DNA from: Lunatibacter salilacus
GTDB taxonomy: Bacteria; Bacteroidota; Bacteroidia; Cytophagales; Cyclobacteriaceae
Assembly: GCF_009797935.1 (NCBI RefSeq)
Contig: NZ_VOLC01000005.1
Span: forward strand, 62,001 to 126,000
DNA: 64,000 nt
Direction: 5' to 3'
Both the position numbers and the translations under genes were made by a program. Positions 40,049-48,379 of the stretch are shown in pieces. Within the stretch, counting starts at the first letter, position 1; the number at the start of each line of letters is the position of its first letter. The notes beneath the pieces were generated by a model, which was not told the origin of the DNA, did not search any database, and worked only from the letters and a program-made list of their open reading frames with translations.

Positions 40049-41053
40049 ATGCACCATTTCGTAACTATCAAAGACATCGCTCGGGAACTTAATGTTTCAG
40101 TTTCTACAGTTTCCAGAGCGATGAGAGATACGCATGATATCAGTATTGAAACCAAAAAAAAAGTGCTGGCCAAAGCTGAGGAATTGAATTACAAGCCCAA
40201 TTTCAATGCGCGAGGGTTGTCACAGGGAAGAACAAATAATATTGGAATCATCATCCCCTTTATCACGAATTATTACTTTTCGACCGTAATCACAGGTATA
40301 CAAAACGTAGCTTACTCCAATGGGTATAATATCATTCTTTATGTGACCGACGATTCCGAGGAACGAGAATCCCAGATTGTCAGGAATTTGACGATTTCTG
40401 GCTTAGATGGCATACTTATTTCTACTTGCGCTGGAAACTATGATCATATTAAAGAGATAAAAGAAAATGGTATCCCAATTGTATTTTTTGACAGGACAAG
40501 CGATTTGCATGGGACTAAAGTGATGCAGGACGATTACAATGGCGCCTTGATTGCCACAAAACATCTCATTGAACAGGGTTATTCCAAGATTGCACATATT
40601 ACAGGTCCCAAGGATCAAATGTTTACAAGAAACAGGCTAAATGGCTACCTGGATGCGCTTAAAGAGCATCAGATTTCCGTCAAAAAAGAATGGATAATTC
40701 ACAGTGGTTTCTCACAGGAATGGGGAGAAAAAGACATGATTGAGCTTTTAGCCAGCAATCATGCTCCTGACGCATTGTTTGCCGTAAATGACAGAAAAGC
40801 GATTGGCGCCATGTTGGCACTTAAAAAAGAAAAAATAAATATTGGTACTGAGATAGGCGTCGTTGGTTTCACGAATGATCCCATGTGTACAATCATCTCT
40901 CCGAGCTTAACGACTGTCTCCGAATCCGCATTTGATATTGGGAGGATAAGCTGCGAATTATTACTCAAGCATATCAAGAAAGTGAATTTTCCTCCCCAGG
41001 AAGTTATTCTTCCCGGGGAGTTAATAGTAAGAGAATCAACTGTAAGAAATTAA
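40049..41053 (+). CDS. LacI-family transcriptional regulator
   Basis: A 334-residue LacI/GalR-type repressor. The helix-turn-helix is VTIKDIARELNVSVSTVSRA (5-24) with the hinge helix PNFNARGLSQGRT after it. The periplasmic-binding-protein-like effector domain starts at NNIGIIIPF and runs to the end (AVNDRKAIGAMLALK; VVGFTNDPMCTIISPSLTTV). Such proteins bind near-palindromic sites with a central CG. It is encoded convergently with the minus-strand sugar locus; three operator-like sites with a central CG lie in that locus (53239, 53358, 60530), so it probably controls it, with a sugar or sugar phosphate as effector. Confidence 0.92.
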   Translation: MHHFVTIKDIARELNVSVSTVSRAMRDTHDISIETKKKVLAKAEELNYKPNFNARGLSQGRTNNIGIIIPFITNYYFSTVITGIQNVAYSNGYNIILYVTDDSEERESQIVRNLTISGLDGILISTCAGNYDHIKEIKENGIPIVFFDRTSDLHGTKVMQDDYNGALIATKHLIEQGYSKIAHITGPKDQMFTRNRLNGYLDALKEHQISVKKEWIIHSGFSQEWGEKDMIELLASNHAPDALFAVNDRKAIGAMLALKKEKINIGTEIGVVGFTNDPMCTIISPSLTTVSESAFDIGRISCELLLKHIKKVNFPPQEVILPGELIVRESTVRN

Positions 41054-41108
41054 ATCCAATCGTGAAGTAATGATGACTGAGAGAGGTTTAATGATTTGAT
41101 AAATTACC

Positions 41109-41855
41109 TTACTTTTCTATTTCTATAGACAAGAGTGACGCGGACGCCTCATCCAAAAAAATGGAGCAAGAAGGATGTGATTGAAGGATGCTGGATGGAT
41201 GGAGGTTCGTGACTTCACCTTCCAAACAATCTTTTATCGCCTGGGCTTTTCTTTTATCCGGTACAGAACAAATAATGTGTTTTGCCTTTAGTATCTGCTT
41301 AATGGACATGCTAATAGCCTGGGTTGGAACATCTACTAAGCTATCAAACCACCCTTCATTCAACTGCTGCATGCGACAGGGTTCGTCCAAGTCAACTATA
41401 AGGTAAGGCAATTCTGTATCAAAATCTGCCGGAGGGTCATTAAATGCCAAATGCCCGTTTTCTCCTATCCCCACAAGAGCAACGTCAATGGGATGACTGG
41501 AAATCAATTCCCCCAATTGCTTACAGACTTCTTCCGGGTTACTTTCCCCGTCGATAAAATAGATAGCACCAAGATTTTTTACCTTTTCAACAAATCTTTC
41601 TTTCAAGTATTTCCGAAAACTAGCCGGGTGGGTGTCGGAAACGCCGATGTATTCATCCAAATGAAACACTGTTACTTTTTCCCATGCCACATCCTCTTTC
41701 ACAAGCTGGTTGATAGTTTCAAATTGACTGGTACCAGTCGCCAAAATAATGTTAGCATATCCCTTGAGGCGAATAGCTTCTCTGATTTTATTTCCGGCTT
41801 CTTTTCCGGCTTGGTCCCCTAGTTCTTTTGGGTTCTTCGTTTGAATAATTTTCAT
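41109..41855 (-). CDS. nagB: Glucosamine-6-phosphate deaminase (NagB family)
   Basis: A 248-residue NagB-family protein expected to convert glucosamine-6-phosphate to fructose-6-phosphate and ammonia. The phosphate-binding loop ATGTSQFETI and the motif FHLDEYIGVSD (catalytic Asp/Glu) are present. The ring-opening site is GIGENGHLAFNDPP, where Escherichia coli NagB has NDGHIAFNEP, so Glu replaces the catalytic Asp position. The same variant is seen in the fused protein at 60643. This is the last gene of the minus-strand sugar locus, 77 bases after the M19-like gene. Confidence 0.87.
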   Translation of the reverse strand: MKIIQTKNPKELGDQAGKEAGNKIREAIRLKGYANIILATGTSQFETINQLVKEDVAWEKVTVFHLDEYIGVSDTHPASFRKYLKERFVEKVKNLGAIYFIDGESNPEEVCKQLGELISSHPIDVALVGIGENGHLAFNDPPADFDTELPYLIVDLDEPCRMQQLNEGWFDSLVDVPTQAISMSIKQILKAKHIICSVPDKRKAQAIKDCLEGEVTNLHPSSILQSHPSCSIFLDEASASLLSIEIEK

Positions 41856-41932
41856 GAAATATATGTTTTAGTTAAGTGTATTTGGAAAGCCATTCTAGCC
41901 AGACTCATGTCAAAAACTCACATTTTAAAATC

Positions 41933-43279
41933 TTAGGCAAGGGCACTATTTGCCACACGAATCACATTCCCCCCTAAAATCTTTTGAATATCCTGGTCTG
42001 AGTATCCCAATTGGACCATTCCAACTGTAAACAATGGCCAGTTGGTCCATGCCATACTTTGAACCATCGTTGGGGTTTGCTGAAAATCATCCTCCGGCCA
42101 TAGGGCTTCCCAACGGTTTCGAGGTCTCCTGTACGCAGGTATTTTTTTATTCTCCTCCGTGGCATATTGAGACGTGTAAGCTACATCCGTTCCAATGGCT
42201 ACGTGATCACTCCCAAACTTTTTAACCATGTAATCAATGTGTCTCATCATGGAGGAAATATCGCCGCTGCCTCCCAGAAAGCGGGGTATGCAGCAAATTC
42301 CCATATATCCATCCGTATCAGCGATAGCGCGGATGACAGGGTCTGGCTTACCTCTAAAATGTTTGTGGAGAGAACTCACCGTACTGTGGCTTGCTACCAT
42401 GGGTTTTTCAGACAACTGAGCTGCTTCAAGGCTTGTCTGCCAGCCAGAATGCGATATGTCCACTATGACCCCAACGCGGTTCATTTCCTTCACAACCGCT
42501 CTTCCGAAGTCACTTAGACCGATATCGCCCTTTTCGCCGCATCCCCCGCCAATCATATTGTTGCGGTTGTAGGTTAGGTGCATCATGCGAATCCCCAATT
42601 GGAAAAACACCCTAATGTAACGTAATTCTTCCTCCACAGAAATCCATTCCTGAGGGAGAGGTACCCCGTTTCCCGTAAAATACAGCGCATGGCGGTTTTC
42701 TTTCTTAGCCCGAATGATGTCATCCGGTGTTACCGCTTTGCCAAGAAACTCCTTCATCCAGTCGGTGGCGTAAGTAAATCTAGACAACCGTTTTAGTAGA
42801 CGAGGGATTTCGTTGCCTTCCTCCCCGGCATTCTGAACAACGCAGGTTACCCCAGAGGCTTTCCACGCATTCATAAACTCTTGTTTTTCAAGCTCATTAT
42901 GGACAAACCTAGTCATTGACATATCCTCCTGAAGATCTTGAATTTCCAATGGAGACGCATCGGCATCGATTGCCGATTTCAAGCTGTCTCCATCCACAGC
43001 CGCTCGGGGCATAAAGCCATAAGATTCAACAACTACGGAATTACGGTGAAGCTCCAAGCCATGTTCCAATTGTTTCGTGGTCGGTTTGAGGATGGCTAAT
43101 GCGGTTTGATAAGCCTCTTGCATGGGAGGTGTCATGAAATACTGGTGCCCATTTTCTTCAAAAGATTTTGAAGCTTCAGAAGCATTCCCGGCTGCAAAAC
43201 CCTCTAAACTACTAATACCGGACATGCCAATACCTGCCAAACCGGAAACCCTTAGGAAATTTCTTCGGTTACTTTTCAT
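41933..43279 (-). CDS. Tat-signal M19 dipeptidase-like protein, incomplete metal site
   Basis: A 448-residue protein with a twin-arginine signal (NRRNFLRVSGLAG) and the M19 membrane-dipeptidase barrel. The second-half ligands are present: DISHSG (His277), ASHST (His298) and the IGTDVAY acid (Asp365). At the expected DGHND position there is VVESYGF (86-89), so the HxD pair is gone, and the bridging-Glu segment reads ALYFTGNGVP. A binuclear zinc site is therefore unlikely. It may have a different reaction, or act on a sugar-linked compound within this locus. It lies between a Gfo/Idh gene and nagB. Confidence 0.82.
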   Translation of the reverse strand: MKSNRRNFLRVSGLAGIGMSGISSLEGFAAGNASEASKSFEENGHQYFMTPPMQEAYQTALAILKPTTKQLEHGLELHRNSVVVESYGFMPRAAVDGDSLKSAIDADASPLEIQDLQEDMSMTRFVHNELEKQEFMNAWKASGVTCVVQNAGEEGNEIPRLLKRLSRFTYATDWMKEFLGKAVTPDDIIRAKKENRHALYFTGNGVPLPQEWISVEEELRYIRVFFQLGIRMMHLTYNRNNMIGGGCGEKGDIGLSDFGRAVVKEMNRVGVIVDISHSGWQTSLEAAQLSEKPMVASHSTVSSLHKHFRGKPDPVIRAIADTDGYMGICCIPRFLGGSGDISSMMRHIDYMVKKFGSDHVAIGTDVAYTSQYATEENKKIPAYRRPRNRWEALWPEDDFQQTPTMVQSMAWTNWPLFTVGMVQLGYSDQDIQKILGGNVIRVANSALA

Positions 43280-43355
43280 ATAACTAAGGTGTATTTGGAT
43301 AAAGAAAACACGTTGAAATCAATACCCTTCCTCGAACAGTTCGATAGAAGCAATA

Positions 43356-44699
43356 TCACGCCTTTTTTGCCATCGGCTTAAGTGATGTCAAATCACCAAT
43401 TTTCACAATCTTGCCTGTTTCGATACTTTGTCTTGCCGCTATGCCTATTAAAGCCGACATGGCACCGTCCCGGGATCCTGCGGATTGTTTAAACCGATCC
43501 GGACTGTCGGGAAATCGGAATATTTTATCCTTAAGCCGGGGATCAGACCCTCCATGTCCTCCCGATTGGGGGATAACTTGAATGGTTTTTACATTGCCGA
43601 AAAGATTCGTGATAGTGATTTCCTGGTAAGCAGGGACCCCGGTGGGCATGGAGGATTTAATCCAAGCATCCAGTCTTCCCTTGGTCCCATTGATGGCTAC
43701 CCGGAAACCCTCATAGGGTGAAAAAGCTGTAAGCGAGTAACTCACAGGAACTCCATTGGCATACCGGTATTGCACCGCCATCGTATCATAGATATCGACT
43801 TCCTTCCGGAATACGCATCCATCCCTCAGATAGCCGTCATGTTTTTCATGATCCACATACAGATTCATTGCTCCCCTGTCTTTGGTAATATCCCAATAGA
43901 AATTGCAGGACGACTTATGTGGGCAGGGTCTACAATGGGAATGATTGATGGGACTGTTCTTCTGCCCATAGAAATCCAAGGACCCGTAAGCAAAGACTTC
44001 CTCCGGTTCAGAATCCATCCAATAGCTGAGTGTATCAAAATGATGTGTTGCCTTATGGACCAGCAGGGTACCTCCAAACTCCTTCTCTCCGTGCCATCTT
44101 CTGAAATAGCTTGCTCCATGGCTGGTGTCCAGGTACCAGTTCAGATCCACAGAGGTGATATCACCAATTTCATCATTGCGAAGCAGCTCCCAAATTTCCT
44201 CAACATAGGGAGTGTACCGCATGTTAAAGGTGACGATCACTTTGTTGCCGGTCCGCTTCTCGGCGTCAAATATCGCTTCGCATTTCTCCGCATCTGTGGT
44301 TATGGGCTTTTCGGAGATCACCCTAAGGCCAGCTTCCAGCCCTTTAATAATATACTCGTGGTGGGTAGAGTCTGTAGTGGTAACAATCAGGGTATCCGGC
44401 TTGGTTTCTTTGATCATCTTATCAAAATCCGTGAAAACGGGACAAGATACTTTCATCTGATTTTTGGCATAGGCTACCCTTCCCGGATTGATGTCACAAA
44501 GTCCAACAAATTCCAAAATATCATTGTACGCCTCCTGAACCGAGGTTCCCCACATACCTATGCCTCTCCCCCCGGTACCCACCATGGCCACCCTTTGCTT
44601 TGCTTTTTTGAAACCATATCCTACTAGCGGGGAAAGGAGACTCCCTGCTGCCAACAGTCCTGTGTTTTGAATAAACTTCCTTCGATGTAACGTATCCAT
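43356..44699 (-). CDS. Tat-signal Gfo/Idh/MocA oxidoreductase
   Basis: A 447-residue exported NAD(P)-dependent oxidoreductase. Signal: HRRKFIQNTGLLAAG. The Rossmann motif is VGTGGRGIGMWG near 39-50 and the family's EKPITTDAEKCEAIF near 131 supplies the catalytic EKP lysine. A Cys cluster HCRPCPHKSSC (CX2CX5C) occurs in the substrate domain, as in several members of this family. The substrate would be a sugar or sugar derivative oxidised at a ring hydroxyl. It follows the large esterase gene by 16 bases, and an M19-like gene follows. Confidence 0.87.
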   Translation of the reverse strand: MDTLHRRKFIQNTGLLAAGSLLSPLVGYGFKKAKQRVAMVGTGGRGIGMWGTSVQEAYNDILEFVGLCDINPGRVAYAKNQMKVSCPVFTDFDKMIKETKPDTLIVTTTDSTHHEYIIKGLEAGLRVISEKPITTDAEKCEAIFDAEKRTGNKVIVTFNMRYTPYVEEIWELLRNDEIGDITSVDLNWYLDTSHGASYFRRWHGEKEFGGTLLVHKATHHFDTLSYWMDSEPEEVFAYGSLDFYGQKNSPINHSHCRPCPHKSSCNFYWDITKDRGAMNLYVDHEKHDGYLRDGCVFRKEVDIYDTMAVQYRYANGVPVSYSLTAFSPYEGFRVAINGTKGRLDAWIKSSMPTGVPAYQEITITNLFGNVKTIQVIPQSGGHGGSDPRLKDKIFRFPDSPDRFKQSAGSRDGAMSALIGIAARQSIETGKIVKIGDLTSLKPMAKKA

Positions 44700-44715
44700 A
44701 TGCTTCGGTTTTATT

Positions 44716-46809
44716 TTAGTTGGAATTACTCCCAGTTTGTTGGAAATAGCTATTTCCGGGTTTATTTACTATCTTTTTTACTTTTTCGAATTCAGCTTTT
44801 ACTGCATTTAGTCCGTTGGTGGAAACGGGCACACCCGACATGGAAACCGGATCAATAAAGGTCACATCCCGTGTAGACAGTCCGGCTGCAAGGGAAACAT
44901 CTCCCCAATTTAAAATACCAGGCAGGTGAATTCCCATGCTGAAATAATCAATTTGCTCCCTGTTGTCAAACAGATAACTGACAGGCACGTTTCTTAAGGT
45001 GAGTTTTTGAAGGACATCTTCCTCAAGTGCGCTTAAAAACAGGGCGGCTAAGCCAGCCTCCTTGTTCCCTTCAAATTTCAACGAAGTTGGGTTGTAAGCC
45101 TGCTGGATATACCGGGACACCAGTTCCAGCTCCCTTACCCATTCACCGAGCAGGGTTTTACCCAGCCACAGTTGGGCTCGGGAGAGGGTATGAAACTGAG
45201 ACAAACTTGTGCCTGCGGCGTCCACTTTTGATGCGGCTTCTCCCGTTCCTGATAATTCCACAACAACAATGCCTTCTCCCCTGTCCTTTAATTCCTCCAA
45301 ATGATTTAGCGGAATTTCATTTTTCCCATTCGCATAAGCGAACAGGGTATAGCCCAAATTAGGATTTTTCGGAGCAACATGCAATATCGGAATAAGCATT
45401 CCATCCGATGTTTGAATTGCGCTACGTTCCCATCCATCTTTTCGGGAAAAGTTAAAGGTATTAGTGATCTCAAGTGACGTATCTATACCCAAAACCGTCC
45501 TCAGATCCGATTTCAACTGTTCAGGGTTAAGCGATTGTTTTTTCAAAAACTCCTCCTTTAATTTTTGTCCTTGATTTCTAGTGTAGGTATCCGTGCTGAT
45601 CACCAAAGGACTTCTTTCTCCAATTGGGAAAACCAATAAATCTTCTAACGGCAACAATTCAAATGGCTTTTCAGGCCGAGATTCTCCAGTACCTACGCCT
45701 TTGAGATGCAAGTCAAACCAGCCCAGCATGGCTTCTCGGTCTTCTTTCCAATAACCGTGGGTAAGGTCAAACACTTCATAGGCCACCTTTTCCTCCACGC
45801 CGTGAAGTTTGAAAACAGGCTTGACATTGTAGAAGGTCCGTCGCATTTCCGCTGGGAAAAATGTGGGATTGCTGTCCTGGGCATGGTTGCACATTTTCAG
45901 CGCCCTAGGCGCATATAGGGCCAGTACGCCTGCTGATTCCGTAAAGCTCAGCCCACCTGGAAGTAGTTCGCAAACACAGTTTGATCCCATTACAGCTGAT
46001 TCGAATGTACCTACACTGACTATGGGCATGGTGGCCTTGACCCGCTCATCCAATGCGGCAAACCACATGGTCTGATTTCCTCCCCCGCTTGCTCCTGTTG
46101 CACCGATATTTTCTGAATCCACATAGGGTAATGACACGAGTAAATCCACGGCACGCATATTATCCGCCACCTGAACGCCTAACAGGGATTCCCCGATATT
46201 CATCAGAGATGCCCCCAAATTGGCTCCGTGATATTCAAAATCCCCGTGGATTGTCGTTCTTTCTCCAGCTCCAAATGCGTCTATCACCAAGCTGACATAG
46301 CCATTTTTCGCCATCGAATGCCCCAACGATTGTACACTCTCTGCAATTTTACCTTCACTCCAATGGCCGTGCATGCTTACTACCGCCGGAAACGGTCCCT
46401 GTCCTTCCGGAATATACAGGTTTGCCGTGGCATAAACACCCGGTAGGGTCTGGAAATAAATGTTCTTTACCGTATATCCATCCATAGTCTTGGAACCCGT
46501 TTCCTTCATATCCAACGGTAAATTGGAATACGTTTTCAACCCGCTGTGGAGAATGATTTTATTCCTGATTTCTTCTCTTTTTTCACTCCACTCCTCCAAG
46601 TTGTCGGGAAGGAGATGCGTGGCAAACTTTATCATTGCCTGATTTTTCAAGGAGGTACCTAGCAGATCTGATTGTTGGCCTGCCAAGACATTTGGGAGGG
46701 AGTCCAGTGAATGATGGGTGACAAAAGGTATATTTACACTATGAATATTAGCCTGTGCCATGGGCAAGACCAATAAAAAGCAGAATTTCAATAATAAAAT
46801 ATTTTTCAT
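44716..46809 (-). CDS. Large secreted esterase (acetylxylan-esterase-like)
   Basis: A 697-residue exported alpha/beta-hydrolase. Signal MKNILLLKFCFLLVLPMAQA. The first half holds an esterase core with the nucleophile in GATGASGGGNQTM near 240-250 and a His in DLTHGYW near 348. The second half (from about 420) looks like a second, degenerate hydrolase domain: it has FAYANGKNEIPLN but no GxSxG. Such proteins remove acetyl or other ester groups from glycans. It sits 30 bases after a GH109-like gene and 16 before a Gfo/Idh gene. Confidence 0.85.
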   Translation of the reverse strand: MKNILLLKFCFLLVLPMAQANIHSVNIPFVTHHSLDSLPNVLAGQQSDLLGTSLKNQAMIKFATHLLPDNLEEWSEKREEIRNKIILHSGLKTYSNLPLDMKETGSKTMDGYTVKNIYFQTLPGVYATANLYIPEGQGPFPAVVSMHGHWSEGKIAESVQSLGHSMAKNGYVSLVIDAFGAGERTTIHGDFEYHGANLGASLMNIGESLLGVQVADNMRAVDLLVSLPYVDSENIGATGASGGGNQTMWFAALDERVKATMPIVSVGTFESAVMGSNCVCELLPGGLSFTESAGVLALYAPRALKMCNHAQDSNPTFFPAEMRRTFYNVKPVFKLHGVEEKVAYEVFDLTHGYWKEDREAMLGWFDLHLKGVGTGESRPEKPFELLPLEDLLVFPIGERSPLVISTDTYTRNQGQKLKEEFLKKQSLNPEQLKSDLRTVLGIDTSLEITNTFNFSRKDGWERSAIQTSDGMLIPILHVAPKNPNLGYTLFAYANGKNEIPLNHLEELKDRGEGIVVVELSGTGEAASKVDAAGTSLSQFHTLSRAQLWLGKTLLGEWVRELELVSRYIQQAYNPTSLKFEGNKEAGLAALFLSALEEDVLQKLTLRNVPVSYLFDNREQIDYFSMGIHLPGILNWGDVSLAAGLSTRDVTFIDPVSMSGVPVSTNGLNAVKAEFEKVKKIVNKPGNSYFQQTGSNSN

Positions 46810-46839
46810 AGTTCTATGAATTGGTTTTGTTTGTTCCTA

Positions 46840-48276
46840 TTATAACCTTACTTCTGTATTGCCTCCATGGGCTAAAGTGACATCCACCGGCTCGTTTTTC
46901 TCCCATGCTCCCCCTGTGAAATCGGGTACGTCGATTGAATTCGAACGGTTGGCAACCGACCACTCGCTAAGAGGGAAAATAGAACTCCAAAGGGCTGCAT
47001 CATAAACATCCTGGTCCAAAGGAAGACCGTTTCGCAGACAATCTATCAGTCGCCAGTCCATCAGAAAATCCATTCCTCCATGTCCTCCCACTTTTTTTGC
47101 CAGTTCCCCTATCCTGCGAACTATTTCGGGCTGGTATTTTTCTTCCAAATCCTTCATTTCCTCTTCTGAAAACCAAGCTTCATGCCCGGTAGAGACCCTT
47201 CCGGGTAGGGGATACTTCATGGCCGCTCCTTTCGTGCCGCTAAGCAGGTGAATCCGGGAATATACCCTGGGAGACGACACATCGTGTTGCAGCATGATGG
47301 TTCGCCCTTTACTAGTTTTTATGGTGGTTACATTCATGTTGCCCCTGTAGGGCAGGTTAACAAACTGTTCATAAAAACTATCCTCCCGTGCAAGCGATTT
47401 GACTCCGTCTCCAAGCATAAAATCATTGCTGGAAACAGACACTAGGAATTCCATTTTATCCCCTCTGTTGATATTCATGGCTTGGCAGATTGGGCCAAGT
47501 CCATGTGTGGGATAAAGATTGCCGTTTCTGCTGGCATTGTGTTTGAAACGCCACATGTTCCATTTTTCCTTATTGAAAATACCCGGAATAAAATCATGTA
47601 TATAGGCACCTTCCCCGTGGATGATCTCCCCAAAGAACCCTTGTCTGGCCATATTTAGTGTCATCAACTCAAAAAAATCATAACAAGTATTCTCCAGCAT
47701 CATACAATGCTGTCTTGTCCTTTCGGAAGTTTCTACCAAGTCCCAACATTCTTCTATGGTGATTGCCGCAGGAACTTCCACCGCGGCATGTTTACCATTT
47801 TCCATGGCATAAAGGGCCATTGGCGTATGAAGCTCCCATGGCGTAGCTATATATACCAAATCTATATCCTCTCTTTCGCATAGTTTCTTCCATTCCTCGG
47901 GATGTCCAGAATAAATCACCGGATCATGGGGGGTATCTTTAATTTTTTCCTTTGCTTTCAGTGCCATTTCCGGCCGTAAATCACATAAGGCCTTAATTTC
48001 CACACCTGCAATTTTACTCATTCGTACCACTGCGGCCGGTCCTCTGTTCCCCAATCCAATGAATCCTATCCTTACTTTTTCCAACTTAGGAGCCGCAAAA
48101 CCAGACATATTAAATTGCTGACGGTGTTTTTTCCCGGCAAATTTTTGGGTGGCATCCAATTGCTCTTTTGAAACTCTTTCTGAAGCTAGTGATGCCACGG
48201 GCAACAATCCAGATCCTGCCAAGCCAAATCCGGTCAAGCCTGATATTCGGAGAAATTTTCTACGGTTATTTTTCAT
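46840..48276 (-). CDS. Tat-signal GH109-like oxidoreductase/glycosidase
   Basis: A 478-residue Gfo/Idh/MocA protein of the GH109 type, a family in which NAD-dependent oxidation and elimination cleave alpha-N-acetylgalactosaminides. Tat signal NRRKFLRISGLTGFGLAG. NAD motif GFIGLGNRGP (71-80). Family marks follow: EVPAAITIEECWDLVETSER, LNMARQGFFGEIIHGEGAYI and THGLGPICQAM with the substrate-side His. Specificity is not assured by family membership. It is the first enzyme gene after SusC/SusD, across a hairpin-bearing 103-base gap, and a paralogue lies at 55018. Confidence 0.9.
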   Translation of the reverse strand: MKNNRRKFLRISGLTGFGLAGSGLLPVASLASERVSKEQLDATQKFAGKKHRQQFNMSGFAAPKLEKVRIGFIGLGNRGPAAVVRMSKIAGVEIKALCDLRPEMALKAKEKIKDTPHDPVIYSGHPEEWKKLCEREDIDLVYIATPWELHTPMALYAMENGKHAAVEVPAAITIEECWDLVETSERTRQHCMMLENTCYDFFELMTLNMARQGFFGEIIHGEGAYIHDFIPGIFNKEKWNMWRFKHNASRNGNLYPTHGLGPICQAMNINRGDKMEFLVSVSSNDFMLGDGVKSLAREDSFYEQFVNLPYRGNMNVTTIKTSKGRTIMLQHDVSSPRVYSRIHLLSGTKGAAMKYPLPGRVSTGHEAWFSEEEMKDLEEKYQPEIVRRIGELAKKVGGHGGMDFLMDWRLIDCLRNGLPLDQDVYDAALWSSIFPLSEWSVANRSNSIDVPDFTGGAWEKNEPVDVTLAHGGNTEVRL

Positions 48277-48326
48277 CTTTTGGGTTAATTAGTTAGCACA
48301 TTTTCGTTGGATAATACATCAAAATA

Positions 48327-48352
48327 TGGCTACCACTAGCAAGTGGTAGCCA
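48327..48352. terminator. Intra-operon hairpin after SusD
   Basis: An 11-bp perfect stem TGGCTACCACT / AGTGGTAGCCA with loop AGCA, extended by an ATCAAAAT/ATTTGAT pairing outside. It lies 28 bases past the SusD stop and before the GH109-like gene. It may partly end or stabilise the SusC/SusD transcript. Confidence 0.65.
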
Positions 48353-48379
48353 CATTTGATAGATTCTTAATGCTTGACA

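Noticed and set aside
43770-44627. 285-residue plus-strand frame opposite the Gfo/Idh gene
   Set aside because: Antisense shadow; the minus strand carries the Rossmann and EKP motifs and a Tat signal.
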